A stretch of DNA of 64,000 nt, from NCBI GenBank assembly GCA_003024175.1, contig MDYQ01000016.1:62001-126000 (forward strand). Direction: 5' to 3'. The stretch's first letter is position 1, and each line of letters begins with the position of its first letter. The notes under the pieces were generated by a model, which made no database searches, was not told the DNA's origin, and saw nothing but the letters and a program-made list of their open reading frames with translations. This DNA comes from Planoprotostelium fungivorum. Lineage: Eukaryota > Evosea > Variosea > Cavosteliida > Cavosteliaceae. The position numbers were made by a program, and so were the translations under genes. Of this stretch, positions 44,680 through 54,760 are shown in pieces.

Positions 44680-47476
44680 ATGATGAAGGGAGCTGCTATT
44701 CTGCTCCTCTTAACGATTCTCTCTGCCGCCGTCGCCGACACATGCTCTCAGGGATACTCATACTGCCCTGATGTGAACTCTTGCTACGATACTACCCAGT
44801 ACACTTGCGAGAAGGACAAGTTCAACGGTAACAACCGCCTCTGCGCCGTTGGCACCACCGCCTGTAACGACATCTGCATCGCCTCTTGCGCCTACCAGTG
44901 TAACGCCGACGGATCGGTGAGTCCAATCGATCATCATGTAATGTGATCTTCGGGCGTCTGACACGAAGTGACAGTACTCCGTACTTGCCAACCGCACATG
45001 CCCCCCTCCCCCGACCTGTCTGGGAGCCAACTCTTTCGCCTGCGGTGAAGCTTGCTATGACTCCACCAAGTTCTGCTGTGTCTCCGGTCAACCTCAGGAC
45101 ATCAGCGCCTGCCCCGACGCCACCTCTTCCGTCTGCGATGATACTGCCGACTGCCCCTTCGGCATCTTCAATCTCGGCTCCCTCGCCGATGGACAGCTCC
45201 GTCTCAACTTTGGTCCCGGTGCTTCTTCTGTCAACTTCACTCTGAAGCAGGGAGCCCTCGTCGACAACAGAGGTCACCAGTGTTACATCTCTTCCAGCGG
45301 TCAGCTCCAGTGCGATCAGGTCCCTCAGACCAGCGACACCAGCTTCTGTACCTCCGGTGACTACCTCAGCCACAAGGGCAGCCTCGTCTGGTACGCCTGT
45401 GCCATCGGTACCGGTGGTTCCAACATCTACACTGCCAGCATCGACGCCCGTGCTTGCTCTGCCACCTACCTCTACGTGACTCCCAACTGCCCTGCTACCG
45501 TTGCCACCAGCTCCGTCGCTCCCACTCAGGCCACCACCAGCTCTGCTGCCCCCACTAAGGCACCTACCAGCTCTGCTGCCCCCACTACCTCTGCTGCCCC
45601 CACAAGCTCTGCTGCCCCCACCAAGGCATCTACCAGCTCTGCTGCCCCCACTACCTCTGCTGCCCCCACCAAGGCATCCACCAGCTCTGCTGCCCCTACT
45701 ACCTCTGCTGCCCCCACCAGCTCTGTCGCCCCCACCAAGGCATCTACAACCTCCGCTGCCCCCACCACCTCTGCTGTCGTTACCAAGTCCAGCACTTACG
45801 TGCCCTCCAGCACCATCGCTCCCAGCACGACCCCCTCGGTCTGCATCCCCGGTGGCATCAGCATCCCCGTTCCCTTCTGCTACTTCTCCTTTGATTTCGG
45901 TATCTCTCTCGGAGGCATCATCAAGGACGACAGTGGAAAGGGAAGACACGGAACTTGCCTGGGTCAGCCCAAGTCCGTCAAGGGACTCTTCAACTTGGGT
46001 CTCTCCGTCGATGCCTCCGTTGGATTCCAAGGACTTCGCGTTGATAAGGTCGCCGGTCTCGGTGGCTCTTTCTCTTTCGCCACCTGGTTGAAGGTGAACC
46101 TATTATTTCGTTTTATTCTTTCTCACGCCTCGCAGATCTCCGCTGGAAGCGACAAGACGATGAAGATCGTGTCGACCAAGTCTGGACTCTTCTCTCTCAT
46201 CTCTGGTTGGGAGTTGAGCCTGTGCCCCACCACCAAGTCTGTCTCCTTCTCCTCTGGATTCCAGTCTGTCTCGTGGAACATCGATTTCACCGCCGAGGCT
46301 TACTTCCACCTCGCCTTCACTGCCGACGCCAACGGAAAGGTCACCCTCTACATCAACGGTGTCGCGGGTGCTTCGCAGACCGTTCGCATTTCCAAGTGCA
46401 CCGGTTCCCTCTACATCGCCTCCGACAAGAGCAACTGCAACTTCAAGGGACACCTCGACGACTTCCTTGCCTTCGATGTCTGCCTCACCATCGAGCAGAT
46501 CATCTCCATCATCAACAACCGATGCACCACCACTGCCACCACCGCCCTGCCCTCCGGCCCCAAGCCCGTCACCGGTGTCCCCGAGGCTTCCAAGCCCGCT
46601 ACCAAGCCCGCTACCAAGCCTTCCGAGGCTCCCAAGCCAACCGAAGCTTCGAAGCCCGCTACCAAGTCATCCGAGGCTCCCAAGTCTTCGACTCCCAGCG
46701 CCAGCTCATCGCCCAGCAAGCCCAAGAAGACCTGCGGTCTCCCCTGGTCTTACTGGTCTTTCGACAACAACAAGGACGGAAAGTGCAACGATGACTCCGG
46801 TCACGGCCGTCACGCCTCTTACTCTGGCTCGTGGGATCAGACGATCGGTAAGCTGAGAAAGGGTTGCCAGTGGAAGAGTGACAAGAGCCTCCACCTCAAC
46901 GTCCCCTCGTGCAACCTCTACAAGTCCTTCACCGTCGCCACCTGGGTCAAGTTCGACTCTTGCTCCGGAAACCAAGTCCTCGCCACCACCAAGGGACTCC
47001 TCTCCGGTTGGGAGATCGCTTTCGACGGAGACAAGAAGCAGTTCGTCTTCACTTCCTCTCTCGGCAGCCAAGTCTGGTGGGACGCCTCCTCCGTCCAAGC
47101 CAACGTGTGGGTCCACGTCTCCCTCGCCGTGGACAGCACTACCGCCGAGTGCTTCATCAACGGTGACTCTTGCGGATCGAAGAAGGTCGCCGCCTGCAGC
47201 GCCGGTATCTCTGGACTCAAGATCGGAGCCAAGCCAACGCTCCTCGGCACGACATCTCAGCTGAAGGGAAGTCTGGACGAGTTCCTCGTCTTCGACAAGG
47301 TCCTCGACAGAGAGCAAGTCTGTGACGCCAGAGACAAGTACCAGACCGGTGCCGATGTCCCCTCGAACAACTGGAGCAAGCAGACCACCAGCTCTCTCGA
47401 CTGGGGAGTTGATTGGGAACACGCCGATCTCCCATCGAGCCGCGCTGACCGTCTCGTCAACTGGTGGAAGTTTTAG
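44680..47476 (+). CDS. Large secreted protein: Cys-rich CBM52-like, PIR-like, Thr/Ala/Pro linker, two LamG-type domains
   Basis: Signal peptide MMKGAAILLLLTILSAAVA. Two Cys-rich segments follow (SCYDTTQYTC and ACYDSTKFCC), similar to fungal family 52 carbohydrate-binding motifs. The next 100 residues (LNFGPGASSVNFTLKQGALVD, DNRGHQCYIS) recall the C-terminal domain of fungal PIR cell-wall mannoproteins. A linker of TSSAAPT repeats (45528-45790) is a likely O-glycosylation track. Then come two concanavalin-A-like LamG_3 domains (about 45850-46520 and 46740-47320), each starting with YFSFD or YWSFD and DDSGxGRHA, joined by a second Pro/Lys/Ala-rich linker. No catalytic domain. Codons are almost all C-ended, suggesting high expression. 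Probably an extracellular matrix, cyst-wall or stalk component. Confidence 0.85.
45528..45790 (+). repeat. In-frame coding tandem repeat (TSSAAPT-type)
   Basis: Imperfect repeats of about 21-39 bp encoding Thr-Ser-Ser-Ala-Ala-Pro-Thr units inside the LamG protein. Likely to vary in copy number between strains. Confidence 0.9.
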
Positions 47477-47722
47477 AGAATCATAAAGACTATATATTGA
47501 ATCATCTGCTTCTTCTCTTCGTTTTATCTGGACATTCCTTTGTTCTTCGAGTCGACTTGGAAGGTCTGGTGGTGAAGATGACTGCAGTCAAGCGAAACCA
47601 TGTCATGTAGTGATGTGTTGATCTAACTCCCTCTCTCTTCGAATTTCTCACGGAGAAGCTTCCCTGGCACACTGACGACACGAAGAAATGAACACATCGT
47701 GCTGTACGTTTCGTCGATTTAT

Positions 47723-48231
47723 TTAGAAGGTGACCTTTCCGGTGACGCAAGTGACTCTGGCATTGTCCTGATCGAAGACCTGGACCTTGGCCACGTAATC
47801 TCCAGAGGGGACGGCCGATGGGATGGGGATGGACAGCTTGAGGCTCTGTTGTCCCTTCTCGAAGGGGCAGGGTCTGTACTGCTTGACGGTAGAGCAAAGG
47901 GGAAGAGTCAAGTTGATGAGGGGAAGATCGTCGACGCTGACTTCGGCGTAGATGGTTCCACTGGTCACGTCCGAGCGGAAGACACCAGCACCCTCTACGG
48001 TGATGGGTTGGCCAGCGACGGGAGGATCGGGGCTGACAACGACTTTTCCGATCTTGAGGATGTCGCTGCTGTCTCCTGTGAAGATGGTTAGGAGGTGTTC
48101 AGTTGGGATGATATGATGTTTTAGAGGATGTGCCGACAGAATGCATTGCATGTGAACCTACCACAGGGAGACCACAGATCGGCGGCGACGAAAGCGGAGG
48201 CGAGAATGAGAGCGAGGATGGCTACCTTCAT
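47723..48231 (-). CDS. NPC2-like ML-domain lipid-binding protein
   Basis: Small secreted or lysosomal lipid carrier of the MD-2/NPC2 family. Signal peptide MKVAILALILASAFVAADLW, then SPCG split by an intron. The ML core follows: KIGKVVVSPDPPVAGQPITVE, VDDLPLINLTLPLCS, CPFEKGQQSLKLSIPIPSAVP and GDYVAKVQVFDQD, ending CVTGKVTF. The Cys pattern fits the three ML disulfides. About 150 residues, the normal size. The PLC..CPF..G segment is close to fungal phosphatidylglycerol/phosphatidylinositol transfer proteins. Convergent with the LamG gene and divergent from the F-box gene. Confidence 0.88.
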
Positions 48232-48612
48232 TGTGCTGTGCTGGCTCCTTTCTGTTTTGTTGGGAATGCTTGTCGAGAAAATGCCGTTGCAGGCGTGACC
48301 CTGTCAACTGATTTGTCGACAAATCCACACATAGAAACCGCCAACACCTTTTCTCCGTGGACTATTCCTGGTACAAGATAACAGTATATAAAGATTCTAT
48401 ATCACGTCGAGCCCAGCAGCGGTTGATTGTGCACGCAGAAGAGGAAGATCATCATCAACAAAAAGAGTTGTGATATTTATGGACACAGTCTACATCGTTT
48501 CAAAGTTTCGTGACGCTCAGTGAAAATTGGTTCTCGTCTGTTCCTTCGCCGAACCATGCACGATGAAACGACGCAACACAAACATATCCACAGCCTTCCT
48601 CTATAGTCAACC
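48232..48612. promoter_or_regulatory. Divergent promoter region ML / F-box genes
   Basis: 381 bp. A TATATAAAG sequence at 48385-48393 is the best core-promoter candidate. No gene seen. Confidence 0.35.
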
Positions 48613-49416
48613 ATGCCGAGCCCAATCACCAGCATGCTATCACTGTTTAAGAAAAAGAGAGAGAGGTCTGCTCTCGAACAGGGTCTCCCATACGATTGCC
48701 TCTTTCTCATCCTAAGACAATTAGACGTCGAAGATCTGGATCAAGCCATGAACGTCTGCGTCTTGTGGAGGAGAATCGTGAGTCGTGTGAATCACTGTTA
48801 GTAGCTAATGTCTTTTCAGATCGTGAGATTCTACCAGCCACACAAGCCATATCAAGGAAAGCTGCCCATCGAGTCCGCAATCGCATCTAGAAATGTCCAA
48901 TTCATCGACAGACTGCTCAGACATCCCAAAGTTACCATCACAGGTGCAGTTTTCATATCGCTGATCGGTAGACTGACCCTTCAAAGCCGATCTCATGTTA
49001 CAATCGATGGACATGGAGGACGTAAGAGATGAACTGTTGAAGAGGTACAACGGAGAGTGGACACACTCTTTCACCAACACCGTCATCCATTACGCTCAGA
49101 GAAACAGCTGGACGATGGGATACAAGAAGGCCATCACTTGCGGAGATAGACAGTCGGTCATCAATGCCTTCGTGGGCGTCGTCAACTCTCACTGGACAGA
49201 GCATGTCGACTTCTTCGAGGAGTGCAAGGTGATCATCCGTCTCATATCAACCTCTAAACTGAACCTCTCCAGTTCTACAAGCCCTCCATCAAGCAGAGCG
49301 ACGTTGCCTTCATCGTGCAACACTCCAAGTACAATCTATTTCTTCACCATCAAGATCTGTACAGGAAGATCTACAATAACATGCAGAGCTGTGACATCAC
49401 CATCAGCCTGGTTTAG
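48613..49416 (+). CDS. F-box protein with ankyrin-like repeats
   Basis: Likely substrate adaptor of an SCF ubiquitin ligase. The start MPSPITSMLSLFKKKRERS is basic, followed by an F-box core (LPYDCLFLILRQLDVEDLDQAMNVCVLWRRI). After an intron come segments that look like degenerate ankyrin repeats (IESAIASRNVQFIDRLLRH; AITCGDRQSVINAF; SDVAFIVQHSKYNLFLHH). The last exon ends SCDITISLV at TAG 49414-49416. Three or four introns. Substrate unknown. The repeat part is weak and could be a family-specific alpha-helical region. Confidence 0.72.
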
Positions 49417-49594
49417 GAGTCTCTGAGAATGCATCGATTTTATTTATGTATATAAAGACATGTAACACACCCTCTTATTTACTTTCGTCGAAAACAATCG
49501 AATCGTCTACACGACGGTGATTACACGCTGATGTCCAATGAGGAAGAATACACGATGAGAGAAAGACCATGGTTACATCAGAAGAATATATTCA

Positions 49595-49861
49595 TCATTG
49601 CTTCTGCTTTCCGTTCTCGACCATACCCTCGCAGCCGAAAGCAGATCCGAGCTTGGCCTCTGTCTCTCCTGAAATGAGACCCTCGTTCTTAGGTCCCTGG
49701 TTGGCAGCCTTCATGGCATCGATGGCCTGGCTCTTGTCCTTCTCTCCTGACTCGCTCCATGCAGCAGATCCGGTCACAGATCCGATGGCAGCCTCAGCTG
49801 CTCCCTTTGCGTATTGCACGTGTCCTCCAATGAGACCGGTAGAGTTGCTGTTGTCGCTCAT
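49595..49861 (-). CDS. CsbD-like / cruciform-DNA-recognition (Hmp1-like) stress protein
   Basis: 88-residue, intronless, hydrophilic protein: MSDNSNSTGLIGGHVQYAKG, then AIGSVTGSAAWSESGEKDK, ending ENGKQKQ. It resembles fungal proteins annotated as mismatch-base-pair and cruciform DNA recognition proteins and the bacterial CsbD stress family (helical repeats with Gly-x-x-x-x-AxG spacing). The start at MSDN fits the family; an upstream in-frame ATG would add 44 residues of unlikely composition. Biochemical role in this organism unknown. Confidence 0.75.
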   Translation of the reverse strand: MSDNSNSTGLIGGHVQYAKGAAEAAIGSVTGSAAWSESGEKDKSQAIDAMKAANQGPKNEGLISGETEAKLGSAFGCEGMVENGKQKQ

Positions 49862-50302
49862 GTTGTTCGTGTTGGTGTTGTGTTCGTGATATTTGCACGT
49901 GGAAAAGAACAGAGCGTTTGAGTACGTAAGTCGAGATTTCGTGAAATCTCTGGAAGAAACAAGCCACACAACACGCGTGTAACACGTGAACATCTGTCAC
50001 TGCACTTACTTGTAGCTCTTCTATATTCACTCGTGCATTGATGATCCATCTGCGAAGGTCTCATTCGTGTGGCTCGTCTCAGAATAACCGTACAAGTGAA
50101 AAAGATCTTTACGTGCGGTTCAGCGTCATCAGGAAGGTGAGGCGATTAGATCAAGGTGTTATGATAATAGATCACCATTGCTTATTGCGTGATAACAAAA
50201 CGAAACGCTTTTGGTGGTGTTGTCAAACCACCGAAATCGGATTTATATGGGGATTTATATCATTTATTTCTGATCTGATCTGATCTCATCCATCACATCG
50301 GC
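49862..50302. other. Divergent intergenic region CsbD-like / bL32m
   Basis: 441 bp with no recognisable gene. Several CACGTG/ACGTG-type motifs occur (for example near 49984), possibly promoter elements. Confidence 0.35.
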
Positions 50303-50686
50303 ATGTCTTTGTTAACCAGGGGTCTTCTCTTCAAACCACTGTCTCAAGTGGGCAACACAGTTGTCAGCACTCCCGTTAGAGGATTCCACACTTCACTTCC
50401 TGTTCAAGGTGTGCCACAGAACAAGCCCTCTCTCAGAGTCAGAAGAATCAGACATGCAACCCAAAGGTTGAAGGCAAAGGATGGAATCACCTGCAAGTGC
50501 GGAAAGACGACACCAGCACATCACATATGCAAGGTTGGCTGTTACAATGCATTCGCTACGAGGTGAGATCCTGTTCTTTGAATAGAGGAAGATTGTTCTC
50601 GACCATCCATTGAATGTGATCTCAGAGGTCAGAAGCCACAGGACGAGCTGAATGAGGTAGAAGACAGCACACCTGTCATCGTATAA
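50303..50686 (+). CDS. Mitochondrial ribosomal protein bL32m (probable)
   Basis: Start MSLLTRGLLFKPLSQVGNTV with Arg/Ser/Thr and the RGFHTS motif typical of a mitochondrial presequence. Mature part SLRVRRIRHATQRLKAKDGI followed by a zinc-binding-like segment CKCGKTTPAHHICKVGCYN, as in bacterial L32 (C..C...H..C..C). The spacing between the Cys residues differs from the usual CxxC. One intron (about 50566-50626), then GQKPQDELNEVEDSTPVIV to TAA at 50684-50686. Family assignment is likely but not certain given the short length. Confidence 0.7.
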
Positions 50687-50762
50687 AGACATCACCACCG
50701 ACGATCTCCTCTTCCATCCTTCCCACCATTCCCCATCATCTTACATCATTCGAGACGTTCAT

Positions 50763-53700
50763 TTATACATATTTTCCAATCCAGAAGGCCTTGTAATCTG
50801 ATCTCTGTTGGACGAAAGAGAGGATCTCGTTCTTCTCTACGCTGGCCAAGATCGTGTCCGATATGACAACTTTCAGCTGCTCTGGTGGAACGTTGTGCAC
50901 CTTTGTGATCTCTCTCAAGAGGTCGAAAGCTTCTCCAATGTGTTCTGATCGAAACATTTTGGCGGACTCACGGTAAGCCACGAGGTCTTGCAGTAGACGC
51001 AGGCCACCAGCCCCTTGGCTCACTTTGATCTGCTTGTAATGGGCCCACAAGACTCTGAATGAGATGTGAGATGATGAGTTGAGATGATGAGTTGAGATGA
51101 TGATGAGATAATGTTGGTGATTGTGTCGAAAGGATGATGTGATGATGGTGTTGATGATGAACGGAGAGGCTCACTGAAACATACAACGACCAAACTCTTC
51201 GAGCAAGAGATCCATGTTCTTTCCATCTAACGTCTGCGTGATCGCTTCACATCTCCCTCTCATGAATTGAATCAGCGAGGCACAGGTGGCAGACGAGTTG
51301 CCAGAGAAGAGGCTGCTGTCGTCGTCTCTTAACCGATAGTCTGTCGGTTTCTGTGATGTGAGGATGATCTTCCCGATGCCGGTCAGACGTAAAGACAGTC
51401 AAGGAAAATGGCGGGAGATTCAAATTTCGAAAGGATATCGTTGAGGGCTTTCGTCATGCCTTCGTCGATCTTTTCTTCCAGGCGGAAGAGGGCGATGTTC
51501 TTTCTGCTCTCGCACTGAGACAGATCGTTGGCCGAGGCAGCGATATGCCTGGACTGGTCTGGAGTCAGATCGTGGTGAGCTGGCGGATCTCTCCGCACTC
51601 ACCACGTCGACGTGAAAGTGTTCTTGGGTGGACAAAACGATCTGATTGACGGTCAAGATCATGAGGAAAAAATCATCGATGAATGCCAATTGTTTGTCAT
51701 AAGGTGTTCTGATTCGATCTGGTATGTTGTTGACTGCCCTGTTCTTCTATCAGCTCCAATCTCTAGTAAGAAATAAAACGAAATAAAATGGTTTCAGCCT
51801 CACTTGACTAATGCATCAGTGACATACTTTCCAATGAGAAAATCGATGAGAATATTAAAGACCATACAGAGATTACTGGGGCTATAGAGGGTGAGAAGAA
51901 CAAGAGGAGGGTGAGTTCACATGTCTTGCTTGTGTGATAAGATGAGACATCTCTTCACGGCTTGACTTCCCACACTGATGAAGTCTGTCTTCGCAGTGAA
52001 GGCAGATATCATACTCGTACCGAGGACCTAGACGAGTTCAGGAGGTTTTGGCGGGAGATTTTAGCGGAAAATCACCTCTACGTTGTTCTGACGTCTCAAT
52101 GGTCCTTGAGCCTGTTCGAGGTCATCGATGATGATCATGGTGATCATTGTGATCGTGATGAAAGTGATGATCGTGATGATGTTTTCATCATCAGAGTCAC
52201 GTTGACGGTGACGACACGGCGATGATGTGTTGATGTGATGACGTGGTGATGATATGATCATGATGAAAATCACCTCTTCCAGCTCTGCTTTGTAAATACC
52301 CTTCAACGACGTCTCTTCATGCTTTGCATAATTCTGTTGGTCCTCGCTGAACAACATGTTGATGATCCCCTCTTGTTCCAATAGCTCCGGTCCCAATTTG
52401 AAATCTGCGAAACCTTCCAACAGTGACAGCACTTCCACGTACGATTGGTACAGAGTCTTCATGTACAACGACAATCTGACTTCCTTATCGTGACCGAGTA
52501 ACTGTCTCAAGAAACTCTTGATCTGGATTTTTTTGGCGGGAGAGACGAATTGGGACGGCTCACCCTGACTCCGAAGAGAGCGTTGATGAATTGGGACATG
52601 ACGACGTTGGGATTGTCGAAAACTTTGTAGATCATCTGTCCTTCCTCCCTGCAGATGTCTCTCATCTTCTCAAAGAATTCGTTCAGTCGACTGTCGATGG
52701 CAGTGGTCTCTAAATCCGTCGCCTCCGGTTTTAATCTATTTTATTCAGATCGAATTGGGACGATACCGACGAGATAGAGATGGATGCGAGAGAGGAACGA
52801 AGTAGTGCATGGGATGAAAGAAGTCACCTTGTGGCTAAACTGGCATCGTGATTTACTATGTTTGGATGGAGTGTCTTGTATCTGTCCACAGTCAGCGAAC
52901 AGAAGAAGAGAGGCAACGGATGTTCTGTGTCTGATGGATTGACTCACCTGGCGATGTACTGTGCGATGCATGATTCTCCACCGTTGAAATCGAACAGAAT
53001 GAGAGACAGTTGTCTGATTCGATTGTAATCGGAATCCTTCCTCGCGTCGGCAAAATCTGAAACCAACTTCCTCTCCAGGGAGTGATAGACGACCACCACC
53101 CTCTTCTTACTCTGTCTCACGTCAGGGACACGAGCCATGATGTCATGAGACGCATCATCTGTTATCTTCTATCGATGAAAAGTGGAGAGAAGTTCACCCG
53201 GTCCATCTTATCTGAATCTAAATCAGTGATGACGTTCATCAACTTCTTCGACATGATGGCTTTCTGCGATGATGAGTCTTCATCGTGACGAGACGTTCAC
53301 CTCGTACAGCTGACCCATGGTGCTGTTTGCATCCAGAGATTTCGTGCTGCCCGTGAGCAGCTGCCTCCTGTGATGTTTCTTCACCGCGTTCTTCTTCTTT
53401 CGGTACCTGCCACGATGAATGTCTTCAACCTCGCATCAAGAATGTCGACACTCACTTGTCGACGGAGGAGTTGTACTGGAGGAACATGTCTAAGAGTTTT
53501 GCATTCTTGTCTAATTCTGGATCCTCTGAATTGAGCCAGACGAGGTATTCCGTTAGTTCTTTCGCATCTAACGCTCTCTCCCTCTGTACGTCATCTGCAT
53601 CGAATTGAGTGTCTCCCGCCAGAAACGAACGTTTGAAAGGGGACGGCATGGACTTGGGAATATCGATCGACAGGAGCTCACCCGTCTCGAGGCGATCACC

Positions 53701-54513
53701 GATGGTGACGGCACCACTGCCGACTTTAGTGATCCTCCCGTCTAAGTCTTTGAATTGTTTGAAGATGTCTTCGAATTGGTCCCCGAATTCTTTCAATTTG
53801 GACTTGTATCGATCTTGCGCGACCTCGTTCAGATCAGCGTGATGAATGTCGATGACGCAACACGATTGACGATGGATCGAAGGAGGATGAGATCCAATCA
53901 CCTTCGTTTCACTCTCTAACGTGAGAATATTGTCGTCGGTCTCCTGAGCCATCACGTAGAGACTGTCCAATGTTTGTCTGAATGCATCCACAAAGACTTG
54001 GCAGCGAAAAGCCATCGGCGTATTCGTGTGATTCTGTGCCTCTTTCTTCCTGGCTTCTTTTTCGAGAAAGATGGTCTTCCTAGTGATCCTCTCTATGAAC
54101 TCATCCTGTTGAAAGGACTCCCGCGTGAAGAACTCAGCACTCAATTTGGGTACGGCATCGCTCCATACGTAAGATGGATGGGTAGCATTCGATTGGACAT
54201 TATTTTCCGCTGCAATGGCCTCCTTGATGCTGCTCACAGAAGATTGCCTCGAACTGTTGGTGGAAGATGTCTTTGAGGTAGTCTCCATCTTTAACGATGA
54301 CCTCTTTGCTTGTCTTCCCTGATCTGCTGGTGGAGATACAGCGATAGTTCTAATACTACTCTGACGAGAAGGGGGTGCAGTTGGCCCCGCTGTCCTCACA
54401 GGAGGTGGTGATGTATCGCTATCACTCGACACGAGATTGCGGTGGCTCATGCGTAGGATGTCTGGTGACAGCCCTATGCTGGCTCTCACACTACCCCGTG
54501 GATTAGAGGTCAT
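50763..54513 (-). CDS. EXOC5: Exocyst complex component Sec10/EXOC5
   Basis: Subunit of the exocyst, which tethers secretory vesicles to the plasma membrane. The first exon encodes a Ser/Pro-rich extension of about 130 residues (MTSNPRGSVRASIG onward), then the Sec10 N-terminal helical bundle (FIERITRKT; FEDIFKQFKDLDGRI; GDRLETGE; ERALDAKELTEYLVWL). Exons through 53100-51400 continue the rod (LSLILFDFNGGESCIAQYIAR; QHSLVEVLSLLEGF-type helices). The C-terminus is GAGGLRLLQDLVAYRE to FVQQRSDYKAFWIGKYV at 50763. Ten or more introns, some with CAT/ATG low-complexity. About 800 residues in total. The N-terminal extension is longer than in animal and yeast proteins and may be a regulatory region. 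The 3' end is 76 bp from the bL32m stop. Confidence 0.85.
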
Positions 54514-54760
54514 CGGGTGATGTGATGTTGTAATTTGGTCCGAAAAGCTCGGAAACGAAACACCGTCCTTTATTTATTCTCTGCGGGTCCTTCAGCATAT
54601 CGATACACTGACTGGCAGATGCATAGACTCCACTGTTCAGGATAGTTCCGTTCCTCTAAATATTGTGAGCCACTCGTGTTCGTCCCTCGCGTTCGATGAT
54701 GGTCTTTCGCCGAATTGGAACATTTATTTTACAATTTTGATCATCGCGAACACCAACGCG

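Noticed and set aside
44822-46030. A 402-codon open frame on the minus strand, Gly/Ala/Val-rich
   Set aside because: It is the antisense of the strongly C-ended coding sequence of the LamG protein; the bias removes stop codons from the opposite strand. The plus strand has a signal peptide and domains.
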